A DNA stretch of 64,000 nucleotides from Microbacterium oryzae (GTDB lineage Bacteria > Actinomycetota > Actinomycetes > Actinomycetales > Microbacteriaceae): the NCBI RefSeq assembly GCF_030406385.1, contig NZ_JAUEPM010000008.1, forward strand, positions 62,001 to 126,000, given 5' to 3'. Shown piece by piece: positions 29,147 through 39,097 of the stretch. Within the stretch, counting starts at the first letter, position 1; each line of letters starts with the position of its first letter. Made by a program: the position numbers and the translations under genes. The notes beneath the pieces were generated by a model. It was not told the DNA's origin. It searched no databases and worked only from the letters and a program-made list of their open reading frames with translations.

Positions 29147-31948
29147 ATGCACCATCCCCCTCCCCCGCGCGGCGTGCGCCGCGCGATCTGTCTGGCATCG
29201 ACGGCCTGCATCGCGGCGGCCCTCGTCGCGCCGACGGCCGCGCAGGCGGCGGTCGCCCCCGGCGACGGCGTGCTCATCAACGAGATCTACGGCGGCGGCG
29301 GCAACAGCGGCGCGGCCTTCAGCCGCGACTTCGTCGAGATCGTCAACACGACGTCGCAGCCGCAGAGCCTCGACGGCTGGAGCGTGCAGTACGCGTCGGC
29401 CACCGGGTCGAGCTGGCAGGTGACGCCGCTCGGCGGCATCACGCTCGCCCCCGACGCGACTCTCGTCGTCGGCCAGGCGTACGGCTCCAACACCGCGCTG
29501 CCCGACATCGCAGCGGACGTAGAGGGCTCCACGGCGCTCAGCGGCTCGCAGGGCAAGGTGGCCCTCGTGTCCGACGACACCGCACTCTCCGGATCATCCG
29601 GTCTCGCGGCCGCGGACAGCGTCGTCGACTACGTCGGCTGGGGCGCCGCGACCGACTTCGCGGGCTCCCCGGCGCCCGCGACGACCAACGCCACCGCGAT
29701 CACGCGCACCGACGGGGCCAACACGGCCGACAACGGCGCCGACTTCGTCACCGCTGCTCCCATTCCGGATGGCGCAGGCGGCGAGCCGACACCGGAACCC
29801 ACGCCGGAGCCCACGCCCGAGCCGGGCGACCCGGTGGCCATCGCGGAGATCCAGGGCACCGGCGACCGGTCGCCGATGGTCGGCGCGACGGTCACCACGA
29901 CCGGCATCGTGACTGCACGCTACCCCTCGGGCGGGCTGGACGGATACGTCGTGCAGACACCGGGCACCGGCGGCGATCTCGATCCCGCCGCGCACACCGC
30001 CTCCGACGCCCTGTTCGTGTACTCGACGGCGACCGTCGACGACGTGGCGATCGGCGACACGGTGGAGGTCACCGGCGAGGTCACCGAGTACTACGGCCTC
30101 ACCGAGCTGTCGGTGCGCGCTGGCGGCGCCCGCGTCGTCGCCGACGCCGAGCCGGTCGCTCCGGCGGCGGTCGGATGGCCGGAGACGGACGAGGAGCGGG
30201 AGCGACTGGAGTCCATGCTCATCGCGCCGACGGGAGCCTTCACCGTCGCCGACACCTACGCCACGAACTCCTACGGCGAGGTCGTGCTGGCGGCGGGCGA
30301 CGCGCCCCTGCGCCAGCCCACCGACGTCGCACGTCCCGGCAGCGCGGAGGCGCAGGCCGTGGCGGAGGACAACGCGGCCCGCCGGGTGACCCTGGACGAC
30401 GGCTCCTCGGCGAGCTTCAGCGCGAACCGGGACCTCACCCCCGCCTACATCTCGCTGGTCGAGCCCATCCGGGTCGGCGCGTCGGCGACGTTCACGGAGC
30501 CGCACATCGTCGACTTCCGCAACAGCGCCTGGAAGCTCAACCCCACCGAGCCGCTCGTCGCCGACGGGTCGGGGGCCGACGGCGTGGTGTTCGAGAACAC
30601 GCGCACCGCCGCCCCCGAGGACGTCGGCGGCGACGTGAGCGTCGCGTCGTTCAACGTGCTCAACTACTTCACCACCCTCGGCGTCGATGACGCGAGCTGC
30701 GTGCCGTACCGCGACCGCGAGGGCGACGGCGTGAGCGTCGACGAGGGCTGCGATCAGCGCGGCGCCTGGGATGCCGAGGACTTCGAACGCCAGGAGGCGC
30801 GCATCGTCGCGGCGATCGACGCCCTCGACGCGAACGTGGTCGGGCTCATGGAGATCGAGAACTCGGCGCGTCTCGGAGAGGAGCCGGACGAGGCCCTCGC
30901 GACCCTGGTCGCCGCGCTCAACGAGGCAGCGGGCGCCGAGAAGTGGGCGTACGTGGCGTCGCCGGCGAACCTGCCCGATGCTAGCGAGCAGGACGTCATC
31001 ACCTCCGCGCTCATCTACCAGCCGGCGGTGGTCTCGCCCGTGGGCGCGGCAGCCGCCCTCGACACCGGCGACGCGGAGGTGGACGCGTTCCAGAACGCCC
31101 GCGAGCCGATCGCGCAGACGTTCGCCGCCTCCGGCGGGGAGCCGTTCACCGTGGTGGTGAATCACTTCAAGTCGAAGGGCTCGGTCGGACCCTGGCCGGG
31201 GGATTCCGACGCCGGCGACGGCCAGGGCAACTCCAATCAGTCGCGGGTGCTGCAGGCGCAGGCGCTCGCCGAGTGGATGGCGACCGACCCCACGGGAACC
31301 GGCGCCGAGGCGCAGCTGCTCGTGGGCGACTTCAACTCCTACACGCAGGAGGACCCGATGCAGCTGCTCTACGAGGCCGGCTATGTCGACGCGGAGACGG
31401 TGTTCGGGTCGTCGGAGAGCAGCTACGTGTTCCAGGCGCTGTCGGGTTCTCTCGACCACGTGCTTCTGAACGACGCGGCCGCGGAGCTCGCGACCGGCGC
31501 CGACATCTGGTCGATCAACAGCGGCGAGGCCGTGGCGCTGGAGTACAGCCGCTACAACAGCCACGGCACGCTCTTCTACGAGCCGACTCCCTACCGCTCC
31601 AGCGACCACGACCCCGTGATCGTCGGGCTCGACACGGTCGATGAGGCCGCCGCGGTGGAGACGAGCACCTCGTTGCGGACGACGCCTCCGGGGCAGGCCA
31701 AGAAGGGCGAGCCGAACCTCCTCACCGCGACGGTGACCACGGCCGACGACGCGGAGCCCGTCGGCACCGTCGAGTTCCACTGGGAGGGCCAGGTGCTCGG
31801 CGAGGTGCAGCTCGAGGACGGCACGGCAGTGCTCGCGGTGCCGGCGGATCTTCCGCCCGGGAATCACCGGGTCAGCGCCGTATTCGTCCCCGCCGGCGGC
31901 GGCTTCCTGCCGTCGGCGAGCAAGGAGCGCATGCTGGTCCTGCGCTGA
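29147..31948 (+). CDS. Secreted ExeM/NucH-family extracellular endonuclease
   Basis: This 933-residue protein has a signal peptide (cleavage expected after AQA near residue 36) and a lamin-tail domain (about 40-190). An EPTPEPTPEP linker (about 213-225) leads to an OB-like segment and an endonuclease/exonuclease/phosphatase domain (about 500-820). The nuclease motifs are SVASFNVLNY, NVVGLMEIEN, VVVNHFKSKGS, LLVGDFNSY, SLDHVLLN and SSDHDPVIVGL. A C-terminal Ig-like domain follows, with no LPXTG or membrane anchor, so the protein should be released. ATG 29147 follows GAAGGAG at 29134. Likely roles are DNA scavenging or biofilm turnover. Confidence 0.92.
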   Translation: MHHPPPPRGVRRAICLASTACIAAALVAPTAAQAAVAPGDGVLINEIYGGGGNSGAAFSRDFVEIVNTTSQPQSLDGWSVQYASATGSSWQVTPLGGITLAPDATLVVGQAYGSNTALPDIAADVEGSTALSGSQGKVALVSDDTALSGSSGLAAADSVVDYVGWGAATDFAGSPAPATTNATAITRTDGANTADNGADFVTAAPIPDGAGGEPTPEPTPEPTPEPGDPVAIAEIQGTGDRSPMVGATVTTTGIVTARYPSGGLDGYVVQTPGTGGDLDPAAHTASDALFVYSTATVDDVAIGDTVEVTGEVTEYYGLTELSVRAGGARVVADAEPVAPAAVGWPETDEERERLESMLIAPTGAFTVADTYATNSYGEVVLAAGDAPLRQPTDVARPGSAEAQAVAEDNAARRVTLDDGSSASFSANRDLTPAYISLVEPIRVGASATFTEPHIVDFRNSAWKLNPTEPLVADGSGADGVVFENTRTAAPEDVGGDVSVASFNVLNYFTTLGVDDASCVPYRDREGDGVSVDEGCDQRGAWDAEDFERQEARIVAAIDALDANVVGLMEIENSARLGEEPDEALATLVAALNEAAGAEKWAYVASPANLPDASEQDVITSALIYQPAVVSPVGAAAALDTGDAEVDAFQNAREPIAQTFAASGGEPFTVVVNHFKSKGSVGPWPGDSDAGDGQGNSNQSRVLQAQALAEWMATDPTGTGAEAQLLVGDFNSYTQEDPMQLLYEAGYVDAETVFGSSESSYVFQALSGSLDHVLLNDAAAELATGADIWSINSGEAVALEYSRYNSHGTLFYEPTPYRSSDHDPVIVGLDTVDEAAAVETSTSLRTTPPGQAKKGEPNLLTATVTTADDAEPVGTVEFHWEGQVLGEVQLEDGTAVLAVPADLPPGNHRVSAVFVPAGGGFLPSASKERMLVLR

Positions 31949-31956
31949 CCTTCGCC

Positions 31957-32001
31957 CGGTCCGGGTCCCGCCGCGCGGCAGCGCGAGCCGGACCCGGACC
32001 G
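31957..32001 (+). terminator. Terminator after the nuclease gene
   Basis: A perfect 12-bp stem (31957-31968 with 31990-32001, CGGTCCGGGTCC and complement) begins 9 bp past the stop. The loop of 21 nt is long and GC-rich, and no T-tract follows. Confidence 0.6.
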
Positions 32002-32123
32002 CTCGCCACGCGCGGGCGCGAACATCGTCGATGGGAGCGAGCAGGGGTAGAGTCGACGCTCAACGTGTGCGATGAATGCGCTACCAGCGTGCTCAGCGCA
32101 GTCCGACGAAGGAAACCCCCGAC

Positions 32124-33107
32124 TTGATCCGTTACTTGCTCCGCCGCATCCTGGGGTGGCTGCTCATCATCGCCGTCGCGACGAACCTGACGTACTTCCT
32201 GGCGTGGCTCTACCTCGACCCGCGCAGCAACTACGTGGGGCGGCGCCCGCCGCTCTCGGAGCAGCAGATCGTCGCCCTCCTGGAGCCGCGCAACCTCAGC
32301 GACACCGTGCCGCTCTTCCAGCGCTGGTGGACCTGGCTCTCCGGCATTCTGACCCGGTGGGACTGGGGACTCAGCCCCACCGGCGGGTCGGTGAACGACG
32401 AGGTCGCCTACCGCATGTGGATCTCCGCGGAGCTCGTGCTGGGCGCGACCATCCTCACCGCGATCGTCGGCATCGCGATCGGCGTCTACACCGCCTCCCG
32501 CCAGTACAAGCTCGCCGACCGGATCGGCCAGGCGACCTCGATCGTCACCATGAACATCCCCGTGGTGGTCGCGGCCCTCGGCATCGTCCTCATCGCGATC
32601 TCGATCAACCAGGCCGTGGGCACCCGGGTGTTCTACGTCACCGGATCGTCCAGCGTGGGAGTCGAGGGCTTCTTCCCCGTCGTCGTCGACGTCGTCCAGC
32701 ACCTGACCCTGCCCACCCTGGGTCTCGTGCTGACGGGATACGCCGCGTACCACTTCCTCCAGCGCTCGCTGCTCCTGGACAACATCAGCGCCGACTACGT
32801 CCGCACCGCGCGGGCGAAGGGTCTGACCAAGGCGCAGGCCATCCGTCGGCACGCGCTGCGCACGTCGCTCATCCCCGTGACCACGCAGGTGGCGTTCAAC
32901 ATCCCCGCCGCCTTCACCGGGGCCATCCTCACCGAGTCGATCTTCGGATGGAGCGGCATGGGCCAGTACTTCGCCCAGACCATCTCGACGAACGACATCC
33001 ACGGCACGGTCGCCACCGCGGCCTTCGGCGCCTTCATGACATTCATCGGTGCGATGCTCGCGGACGTCGCGGTCGTCGCCCTCGACCCCCGAGTGCGGGT
33101 GAGCTGA
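32124..33107 (+). CDS. Oligopeptide/dipeptide ABC transporter permease (OppB/DppB type)
   Basis: This 327-residue membrane protein has an N-terminal helix (LLRRILGWLLIIAVATNLTY), a large external loop and the BPD transport domain with five more helices. The EAA-like loop is TARAKGLTKAQAIRRHALR. I chose TTG 32124 because an AAGGA site sits 10 nt upstream; an ATG at 32076 in frame is possible but has no such site. It pairs with the permease 1 bp downstream. Confidence 0.88.
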   Translation: MIRYLLRRILGWLLIIAVATNLTYFLAWLYLDPRSNYVGRRPPLSEQQIVALLEPRNLSDTVPLFQRWWTWLSGILTRWDWGLSPTGGSVNDEVAYRMWISAELVLGATILTAIVGIAIGVYTASRQYKLADRIGQATSIVTMNIPVVVAALGIVLIAISINQAVGTRVFYVTGSSSVGVEGFFPVVVDVVQHLTLPTLGLVLTGYAAYHFLQRSLLLDNISADYVRTARAKGLTKAQAIRRHALRTSLIPVTTQVAFNIPAAFTGAILTESIFGWSGMGQYFAQTISTNDIHGTVATAAFGAFMTFIGAMLADVAVVALDPRVRVS

Positions 33108-33108
33108 C

Positions 33109-34050
33109 ATGACGATCACAGATATGCGCGATCCCCTCGAGCACGGAGACAACCCGCCCCCCGCGGTCTCGGCGGTGAGCGGCGGACGCAGCAAGCCGCT
33201 GCGGAAGTCCTCGCTGTACGTCCGGCGCTTCATGCGCAACCGGCCCGCCGTCGCCGGCATCGTGATCTTCCTCCTGCTGGTGCTGTTCGCGGTCGTCGGT
33301 CCGCTGTTCCAGAAGTACGACCACATCGAGCTCGACTTCCTCGCGCTCAGCGACGCGCCGAACGCCGACCACTGGTTCGGCACGAACAACTCCGGCAACG
33401 ACCTCTACGCCATGGTCGTCGTGGGTCTGCAGCGGTCCATGATGATCGCGGTGGGCGTCTCCGTGGGGACGACCGTGATCTCGGCGCTCGTCGGCGCCGC
33501 GGCGGCCTACTTCGGCGGCTGGTTCGAGAAGACCGCGCTCGCGGTCATCCACTTCCTCATGGCGGTGCCGACCTTCCTCATCATCGCGATGATCTCCAAC
33601 GACTCGGGCGGTGACTGGCGCGTGATCACCCTCGTGCTGATCCTGACGAACTGGTTCATCGCGGCTCGCACGATCTGGACGCTGTCGCTGTCGATCCGGG
33701 AGCGGGAGTACATCCAGGCGGCGCGCTACATGGGCGTCAGCGGCTTCCGGATCGTGCTGCGCCACATGATCCCGAACATCGGGTCGCTCCTGGTCATCAA
33801 CTTCACCCTCGGCGTCGTCAGCGCGGTCATGCTCGAGACGGGCCTGTCGTTCCTCGGCTTCGGCGTGAAGCTCCCCGACGTCTCGCTCGGGTCGCTCATC
33901 GGCACCGGGTCCGGCATCATCACCAGCGCGCCGTGGATGTTCTTCTTCCCCGCCGGCGCCCTCACCCTGCTCACGGTCTCGATGGCGCTCGTCGCCGACG
34001 GCCTGCGCGACGCCCTCGACCCGACTTCGGCGGCTGGAGGCCGCGCATGA
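33109..34050 (+). CDS. Oligopeptide/dipeptide ABC transporter permease (OppC/DppC type)
   Basis: This 313-residue protein has a cytoplasmic N-terminus with a basic patch (SKPLRKSSLYVRRFMRNR), a first helix, the OppC signature GTNNSGNDLYAMVVVGLQRS and a BPD transport domain with the EAA loop AARYMGVSGFRIVLRHMIPN. It forms the membrane channel with the OppB-type protein. Its stop overlaps the ATPase ATG (ATGA). Confidence 0.92.
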   Translation: MTITDMRDPLEHGDNPPPAVSAVSGGRSKPLRKSSLYVRRFMRNRPAVAGIVIFLLLVLFAVVGPLFQKYDHIELDFLALSDAPNADHWFGTNNSGNDLYAMVVVGLQRSMMIAVGVSVGTTVISALVGAAAAYFGGWFEKTALAVIHFLMAVPTFLIIAMISNDSGGDWRVITLVLILTNWFIAARTIWTLSLSIREREYIQAARYMGVSGFRIVLRHMIPNIGSLLVINFTLGVVSAVMLETGLSFLGFGVKLPDVSLGSLIGTGSGIITSAPWMFFFPAGALTLLTVSMALVADGLRDALDPTSAAGGRA

Positions 34051-35975
34051 ACGCACCTGTTCTCTCCGTCCGCGACCTGCGGGTCAGCTTCGCCTCCGAG
34101 GCCGGAAGGGTCGACGCCGTCCGCGGCGTCTCCTTCGACCTCCTCCCCGGCCGCTCGCTCGGCATCGTCGGCGAGTCGGGGTCCGGCAAGTCGGTCACGT
34201 CGCTGGCGATCATGGGCCTCCTCGCCGAAACGGCCCACGTCACCGGCTCGATCACGTTCGACGGGGAGGAGCTGCTCGGCAAGACCGACAAGCAGATGTC
34301 GGCCATCCGCGGCAACGGCCTGGCGATGATCTTCCAGGACCCGCTGACGTCGCTCACCCCCGTGTACACGATCGGCGATCAGCTCGTGGAGGCGCTCGTC
34401 GTCCACGACTCCGGGATGAGCCGCAAGCAGGCCTGGGAGCGGGGCATCGAGCTGCTGACCCTCGTCGGGATCACCGAACCGGAGCGGCGCATGAAGTCGT
34501 TCCCGCACGAGTTCTCCGGCGGCATGCGGCAGCGCGTGGTGATCGCGATCGCGATGGCCAACAAGCCCAAGCTCATCATCGCCGACGAGCCGACGACCGC
34601 CCTCGACGTGACCATCCAGGCGCAGATCCTCGATCTCATCCGCACCGCCCAGCGCGAGACCGGTGCCGCGGTGATCATGATCACGCACGACATGGGCGTG
34701 GTGGCGAACATCGCCGACGACGTCCTCGTCATGTACGCGGGCAAGCCGATCGAGCAGGCGCCCGCCGTCGAGCTGTTCGACGACACCCGGATGCCCTACA
34801 CGATCGGCCTGCTCGGGGCCATCCCTCGGGTCGACCGCAAGCAGAAGGAGCCGCTGGTCGCCATCCAGGGCAACCCGCCGCTGCTCATCGACCTGCCCGA
34901 CGCGTGCCCCTTCGCGGATCGCTGCCCCATCGTGCTCGACGCGTGCCGCGCCGGCGAGCCCGCCCTCATCCCCGTCGGCGGCCGAGAGGACCATCTCGCC
35001 GCGTGCATCCGCGCCGACGAGATCCGCTCGGGCATCATCGGCGGGCGCCCCGTGTACCCGGTCCCGGAGATCCCGGAGGGCGACCTCGTGCGCGTGCCGC
35101 GCGAGGAGCGCGAGACGGTGCTCGAGGTGTCGCACCTGTCGAAGACCTTCCCGATCCTCAAGGGCGTCCTCAAGCGCAAGGTGGGCGAGGTGCAGGCGGT
35201 CAAGGACATCTCCTTCGACATCAAGCAGGGCGAGACCCTCGCGATCGTCGGCGAGTCGGGATCGGGCAAGACGACGACGCTCCTCGAGATCATGGAGTTC
35301 TCCGCTCCCGAGGGCGGGGACATCCTGCTCGGCGGCACGAGCGTTCGCGACCTGAAGGGCCACAAGCGCGAGCGGATCGCGCGGCGCGACATCCAGATCG
35401 TCTTCCAGGACCCGATGGGCGCGCTCGACCCGCGCATGACGGTGTTCGACATCATCGCCGAGCCGCTGCAGACGATCGGCGTCTCGAAGGAGCGCACCCA
35501 CGAGCGGGTGGACGAGCTCATGGGACTGGTCGGCCTGAACCCCGCACACAGCGACCGGTTCCCGCAGGCGTTCTCCGGCGGTCAGCGGCAGCGCATCGGC
35601 ATCGCCCGGGCGCTCGCCACCGAGCCGAAGCTCGTCGTGCTCGACGAGCCGGTCTCCGCGCTCGATGTGTCGATCCAGGCGGGTGTGCTCAACCTGCTCG
35701 ACGAGCTGAAGACGCGCCTCGGGATCAGCTACCTCTTCGTCGCCCACGACCTTTCGGTCGTGCGGCATCTCGCGGATCGCGTCGCCGTGATGTACCGCGG
35801 CGACTTCGTGGAGTTCGGCGACGTCGACGACGTGTTCGACAGCCCGCAGCACCCCTACACGCAGGCGCTGCTGTCGGCCATCCCCATCCCCGACCCGAAG
35901 ATCGAGCGCGGGCGCCAGCGCGTCGAGCTCGACCCCAGCGCGTTCAGCAGCGGCGGCCAGGCGCGCGCCAGCTGA
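34047..35975 (+). CDS. Fused OppD-OppF type ABC transporter ATPase
   Basis: This 642-residue protein carries two complete ABC domains in one chain. Each has Walker A (GESGSGKSV near residue 40; GESGSGKTTT in the second half), signature (FSGGMRQRV and FSGGQRQRI) and Walker B (IIADEPTT and VVLDEPVS). Each half ends with the oligopeptide-transporter C-terminal Cys-containing or related extension (DACPFADRCP in the first). It replaces the usual separate OppD and OppF. ATG 34047 overlaps oppC. Confidence 0.93.
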   Translation: MNAPVLSVRDLRVSFASEAGRVDAVRGVSFDLLPGRSLGIVGESGSGKSVTSLAIMGLLAETAHVTGSITFDGEELLGKTDKQMSAIRGNGLAMIFQDPLTSLTPVYTIGDQLVEALVVHDSGMSRKQAWERGIELLTLVGITEPERRMKSFPHEFSGGMRQRVVIAIAMANKPKLIIADEPTTALDVTIQAQILDLIRTAQRETGAAVIMITHDMGVVANIADDVLVMYAGKPIEQAPAVELFDDTRMPYTIGLLGAIPRVDRKQKEPLVAIQGNPPLLIDLPDACPFADRCPIVLDACRAGEPALIPVGGREDHLAACIRADEIRSGIIGGRPVYPVPEIPEGDLVRVPREERETVLEVSHLSKTFPILKGVLKRKVGEVQAVKDISFDIKQGETLAIVGESGSGKTTTLLEIMEFSAPEGGDILLGGTSVRDLKGHKRERIARRDIQIVFQDPMGALDPRMTVFDIIAEPLQTIGVSKERTHERVDELMGLVGLNPAHSDRFPQAFSGGQRQRIGIARALATEPKLVVLDEPVSALDVSIQAGVLNLLDELKTRLGISYLFVAHDLSVVRHLADRVAVMYRGDFVEFGDVDDVFDSPQHPYTQALLSAIPIPDPKIERGRQRVELDPSAFSSGGQARAS

Positions 35976-35983
35976 CGATGTAG

Positions 35984-36017
35984 CCCGAGCGCGGAACGCA
36001 GCAGTACCGCGCTCGGG
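35984..36017 (+). terminator. Terminator between the ATPase and the binding-protein gene
   Basis: An 11-bp stem (35984-35994 with 36007-36017, CCCGAGCGCGG and complement) with a 12-nt loop is followed by TTCCT. It starts 9 bp after the stop, so the binding-protein gene at 36143 is likely transcribed from its own promoter or by read-through. Confidence 0.65.
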
Positions 36018-36142
36018 TTCCTCGAGATCGGGGCACGCAGGTCACGGCTCGCTCACGTTCCGGCACGAGCGGCCTTCCCGCGATTAGCCTCGATCTCATC
36101 TCTCCCACATCCCCACGCCTGCGAAGGCGCGAAAGGAGCACC

Positions 36143-37873
36143 ATGAAGAAGCAGCAGAAGTGGATCGGGGCCGCGGCCGCAGCCGGCACGCTGGCCCTCG
36201 TCCTCGCGGGCTGTGCCGGTGGCGGCGGCGGTGACAACGGCGGCGGCAGCGCTTCCGGCGGCGGAAACGAAGGCGCGACCGAGATCACCGGCGCGGACTA
36301 CAACCCGCAGCCACGCGAGAACCTGCAGCAGGGCGGCGAAGCGACCTTCCCGATCACCGAGATCCCCGAGCAGCTCAACGCCAACCACTCGGACGGGTCT
36401 GTCGACACCGCGACGCTGTGGGAGTGGTACAACCCGCAGACGATCCTGATGACGCCCGAGGGCGAGGCGTACGCCAACCCCAACTACCTGACGGACTGGA
36501 CGACGGAGGAAGTCGACGGCAAGACCGTCGTCACCTACACGATCAATCCCGATGCGGTCTGGAACGACGGCTCGCCCATCACCTGGGAGGCGTACAACCA
36601 GACGTGGATCGCGAACCGCTCGCTGGACGAGGGCTACGTCCCGAATTCCACCGACGGCTACTCCCTCATCGAGTCGGTCGAGCAGGGCGAGGACGACCGC
36701 CAGGCCGTCGTCACCTTCACGCAGGTCTACCCGTGGACCGACGGTCTGTTCTGGCACCTGGTGAACCCGGCGATCAACACGCCCGAGCTCTTCAACGAGG
36801 CGTATGTCAGCGAGCTGAACCCCGAGTGGGGCGCCGGCCCGTACAAGGTCGACGAGTTCGACGCCAACGGCGGCACCGTCACCTTCGTGCCGAACGAGAA
36901 CTGGTGGGGCGACGAGCCGATGCTCGACAAGGTCACCTTCCGTGTGCTCGACGACACCGCCGAGATCAACGCGTTCCGCAACGGCGAGATCGACTGGGCG
37001 CTGACCAACACCGAGGATCGCCTCGCGCAGGTCGCGGACATGGATGGCGTCGTCACCTACCGCGCGCAGCGCACGGCGACGAACCTCCTCGAGATCAACG
37101 CCGAGCGCGAGCAGTTCGCCGACCTCGAGGTCCGTCAGGCACTCCTCATGGCGATCAACCGCGACCAGATCAAGGAGGTCGTCTGGAACGGACTCGACTA
37201 CACCGAGCCCGACTCCAACTCGCTGCTGCTCTTCCCGTTCCAGGAGGGGTACACCGACGCTCTGACCGAGGCGGGCTGGGAGTACAACGTCGAGGAGGCC
37301 AACGCGATCCTCGACGAGGCCGGCTGGACGATGGGCGACGACGGCGTCCGCGAGAAGGACGGCGTCCGGCTCGAGGGCGTGCTGCCGCTGTTCGGTGACG
37401 ACCCGGTCGTCGAGGCGCGCGGCCGCATCATCCAGACGCAGCTCGCCGAGGTCGGCGCCGCGATCACGCCCGAGGTGCGCCCGTCGTCCGACTTCTCGAA
37501 CGACCTCACGACGAAGAACTGGGACCTCGTCATGCTGGGCTTCTCGTCGAGCGACCCGTACGGGGTGGCCTACATGTGCCAGATCTACTGCTCGGACAGC
37601 GGCCTGAACCTCTCGTCGACCGGTACGCCGGAGATCGACGAGCGGATCGCGAACGAGGTCTCCGCGCTGCCGACGGCCGAGGAGCAGACCGAAGCCGGCA
37701 TGGAGCTCGAGGCGGAGATCATCGCTGAGACGTGGGGCATCCTCCCGCTCTACGCCGGTCCGCAGATCGTGACGGCCAAGGAGGGTCTGGCGAACCTGAC
37801 CCCCGAGACCTACACGGGCCTGGACCTCTTCGGCCTGCAGCCGGTGGAGAACACGGGCTGGATGAAGGAGTAG
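36143..37873 (+). CDS. Oligopeptide ABC transporter substrate-binding lipoprotein (family 5)
   Basis: This 576-residue protein starts with a lipoprotein signal peptide; the lipobox LAGC ends at C24. A Gly/Ser linker follows, then a bacterial extracellular solute-binding family 5 domain (typical stretches WEWYNPQTILMT, YTINPDAVWNDGSPITW, VRQALLMAINRDQIKEVVW). It delivers peptides to the upstream permeases. GAAAGGAGCACC just before the ATG is a strong ribosome-binding site, as expected for the most abundant subunit. Confidence 0.93.
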   Translation: MKKQQKWIGAAAAAGTLALVLAGCAGGGGGDNGGGSASGGGNEGATEITGADYNPQPRENLQQGGEATFPITEIPEQLNANHSDGSVDTATLWEWYNPQTILMTPEGEAYANPNYLTDWTTEEVDGKTVVTYTINPDAVWNDGSPITWEAYNQTWIANRSLDEGYVPNSTDGYSLIESVEQGEDDRQAVVTFTQVYPWTDGLFWHLVNPAINTPELFNEAYVSELNPEWGAGPYKVDEFDANGGTVTFVPNENWWGDEPMLDKVTFRVLDDTAEINAFRNGEIDWALTNTEDRLAQVADMDGVVTYRAQRTATNLLEINAEREQFADLEVRQALLMAINRDQIKEVVWNGLDYTEPDSNSLLLFPFQEGYTDALTEAGWEYNVEEANAILDEAGWTMGDDGVREKDGVRLEGVLPLFGDDPVVEARGRIIQTQLAEVGAAITPEVRPSSDFSNDLTTKNWDLVMLGFSSSDPYGVAYMCQIYCSDSGLNLSSTGTPEIDERIANEVSALPTAEEQTEAGMELEAEIIAETWGILPLYAGPQIVTAKEGLANLTPETYTGLDLFGLQPVENTGWMKE

Positions 37874-37888
37874 TCACCGCTCTCCGGG

Positions 37889-37918
37889 AGGGGCCGACGG
37901 CAGCTGCCGTCGGCCCCT
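37889..37918 (+). terminator. Terminator of the binding-protein gene
   Basis: A 14-bp near-perfect palindrome (37889-37902 with 37905-37918; GGGGCCGACGGCA and complement) has a 2-nt centre and is followed by TTCC. It is 15 bp past the stop and 26 bp before the hydrolase ATG. Confidence 0.75.
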
Positions 37919-37943
37919 TCCGCGTCGTCGATAGCATGGCGGC

Positions 37944-38675
37944 ATGAGCGTGCAGGTGGTCCTCGTGCACGGCATCCGCACGTCGGCGACGATGTGGCGG
38001 GCGCAGGTGGCGCACCTGCAGCGGCGCGGCGTCGTGGTGCACGCCATCGACCTGCCGGGGCACGGGTCGCGGATGGATGAGGAGTGGTCTCTCGAGGAGG
38101 CCTTCGCCACCATCGACAGGGCCGTCCGCTCGGCGGGCACCTCCGGACCCGTCCTTCTCGTCGGCCATTCGATGGGCGGGCTGCTGTCCCTCGCACTCCT
38201 CGCGCGGGATGACGCGCCGCCCGTGGCGGGCTTCATCGCCGTCGGGGCGACGGCGCTCCCCCGCGGCGCGGGTCTCCGCCTGTATCGCCTCCTCCTGCGT
38301 GGCATGCAGCGGATGCCCGGAAACGGCATGTGGCTCGTCAGGCGCGTGCTGCGGGCGACGCTTCCCGAAGACACGCGCCTCGACTTCGGGGCCGGAGGGT
38401 ATGCCCTCCGCTCGGAGGACGCGGCCCTGTCCAGCCTCGCGGCCCTGGACATCCGCTCGGCCCTGCCACGGCTGCGCACGCGTGTATGGTTCGTCAACGG
38501 CGAGTGGGATCAGCTGCGCCTGCACGAGGGGCTCTTCACGCGCCTCGTGCCGCACGCCGAACTCGTCGTCGTGCCGCGGTCGACGCATCTCGTCACCGCG
38601 ATGCGGCCCGAGGTCTTCGCCGCCGTGCTCGAACTCGCGATCGCGACCGTCGGGCGAGCGGATGGCCAGGGCTGA
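37944..38675 (+). CDS. Alpha/beta-fold hydrolase
   Basis: This 243-residue protein has the nucleophile elbow GHSMGG near residue 75, an oxyanion-type VLVHGI at the N-terminus, an acid in NGEWDQLR and a His in STHLV near the end, completing a Ser-Asp-His triad. Substrate unknown. It is a single gene ahead of rpsT. Confidence 0.85.
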   Translation: MSVQVVLVHGIRTSATMWRAQVAHLQRRGVVVHAIDLPGHGSRMDEEWSLEEAFATIDRAVRSAGTSGPVLLVGHSMGGLLSLALLARDDAPPVAGFIAVGATALPRGAGLRLYRLLLRGMQRMPGNGMWLVRRVLRATLPEDTRLDFGAGGYALRSEDAALSSLAALDIRSALPRLRTRVWFVNGEWDQLRLHEGLFTRLVPHAELVVVPRSTHLVTAMRPEVFAAVLELAIATVGRADGQG

Positions 38676-38701
38676 CCTGGTAGCATTGGTCCTTGGCTTG
38701 C

Positions 38702-38719
38702 GTGTGGGGGCACCCACAC
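38702..38719 (+). promoter_or_regulatory. Hairpin in the rpsT 5' region
   Basis: GTGTGGG (38702-38708) pairs with CCCACAC (38713-38719) around a GGCA loop, 103 bp ahead of the rpsT start and 16 bp after a TAGCAT hexamer (38681-38686) that could be a -10 box. It could be a ribosomal-protein leader structure, or a chance palindrome. Confidence 0.35.
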
Positions 38720-38821
38720 AGCCGTACGACGCCCCTCTCTCGTCACGCGGCAACTGAAGAAGCACACTCGGGTCGGCCGTCACAGGATCGCCCGAATCAC
38801 TCCGAACGAAAGTCATTCGAC

Positions 38822-39082
38822 GTGGCAAACATCAAGTCGCAGATCAAGCGCATCAAGACCAACGAGAAGGCGCGCGAGCGCAACAAGGCCGTGAAGAGCG
38901 AGCTGAAGTCGCTCGTCCGCAAGACGCGCGAGGCCGTCGCTGCCGGCGACAAGGCCGCCGCCGAGGCGACCCTGGCGAAGGCGTCGAAGAAGCTCGACAA
39001 GGCCGTGAGCAAGGGCGTCATCCACAAGAACCAGGCCGCCAACCGCAAGTCGGGCATGGCGAAGCAGGTCTCTTCGCTCTGA
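38822..39082 (+). CDS. rpsT: 30S ribosomal protein S20
   Basis: This 86-residue basic helical protein has the S20 pattern ([37 protein letters not shown]). GTG start at 38822. It binds 16S rRNA early in 30S assembly. It faces holA, as in many actinobacteria, across a spacer with a terminator and an inverted repeat. Confidence 0.97.
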   Translation: MANIKSQIKRIKTNEKARERNKAVKSELKSLVRKTREAVAAGDKAAAEATLAKASKKLDKAVSKGVIHKNQAANRKSGMAKQVSSL

Positions 39083-39097
39083 GCCTCACCGCTCCGT

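Noticed and set aside
26410..30690. A 1426-codon open frame on the plus strand
   Set aside because: It runs antisense through hemW, DUF1990 and lepA and then out of frame through the nuclease gene; its Arg/Ala-rich product is a by-product of GC-rich codon use.
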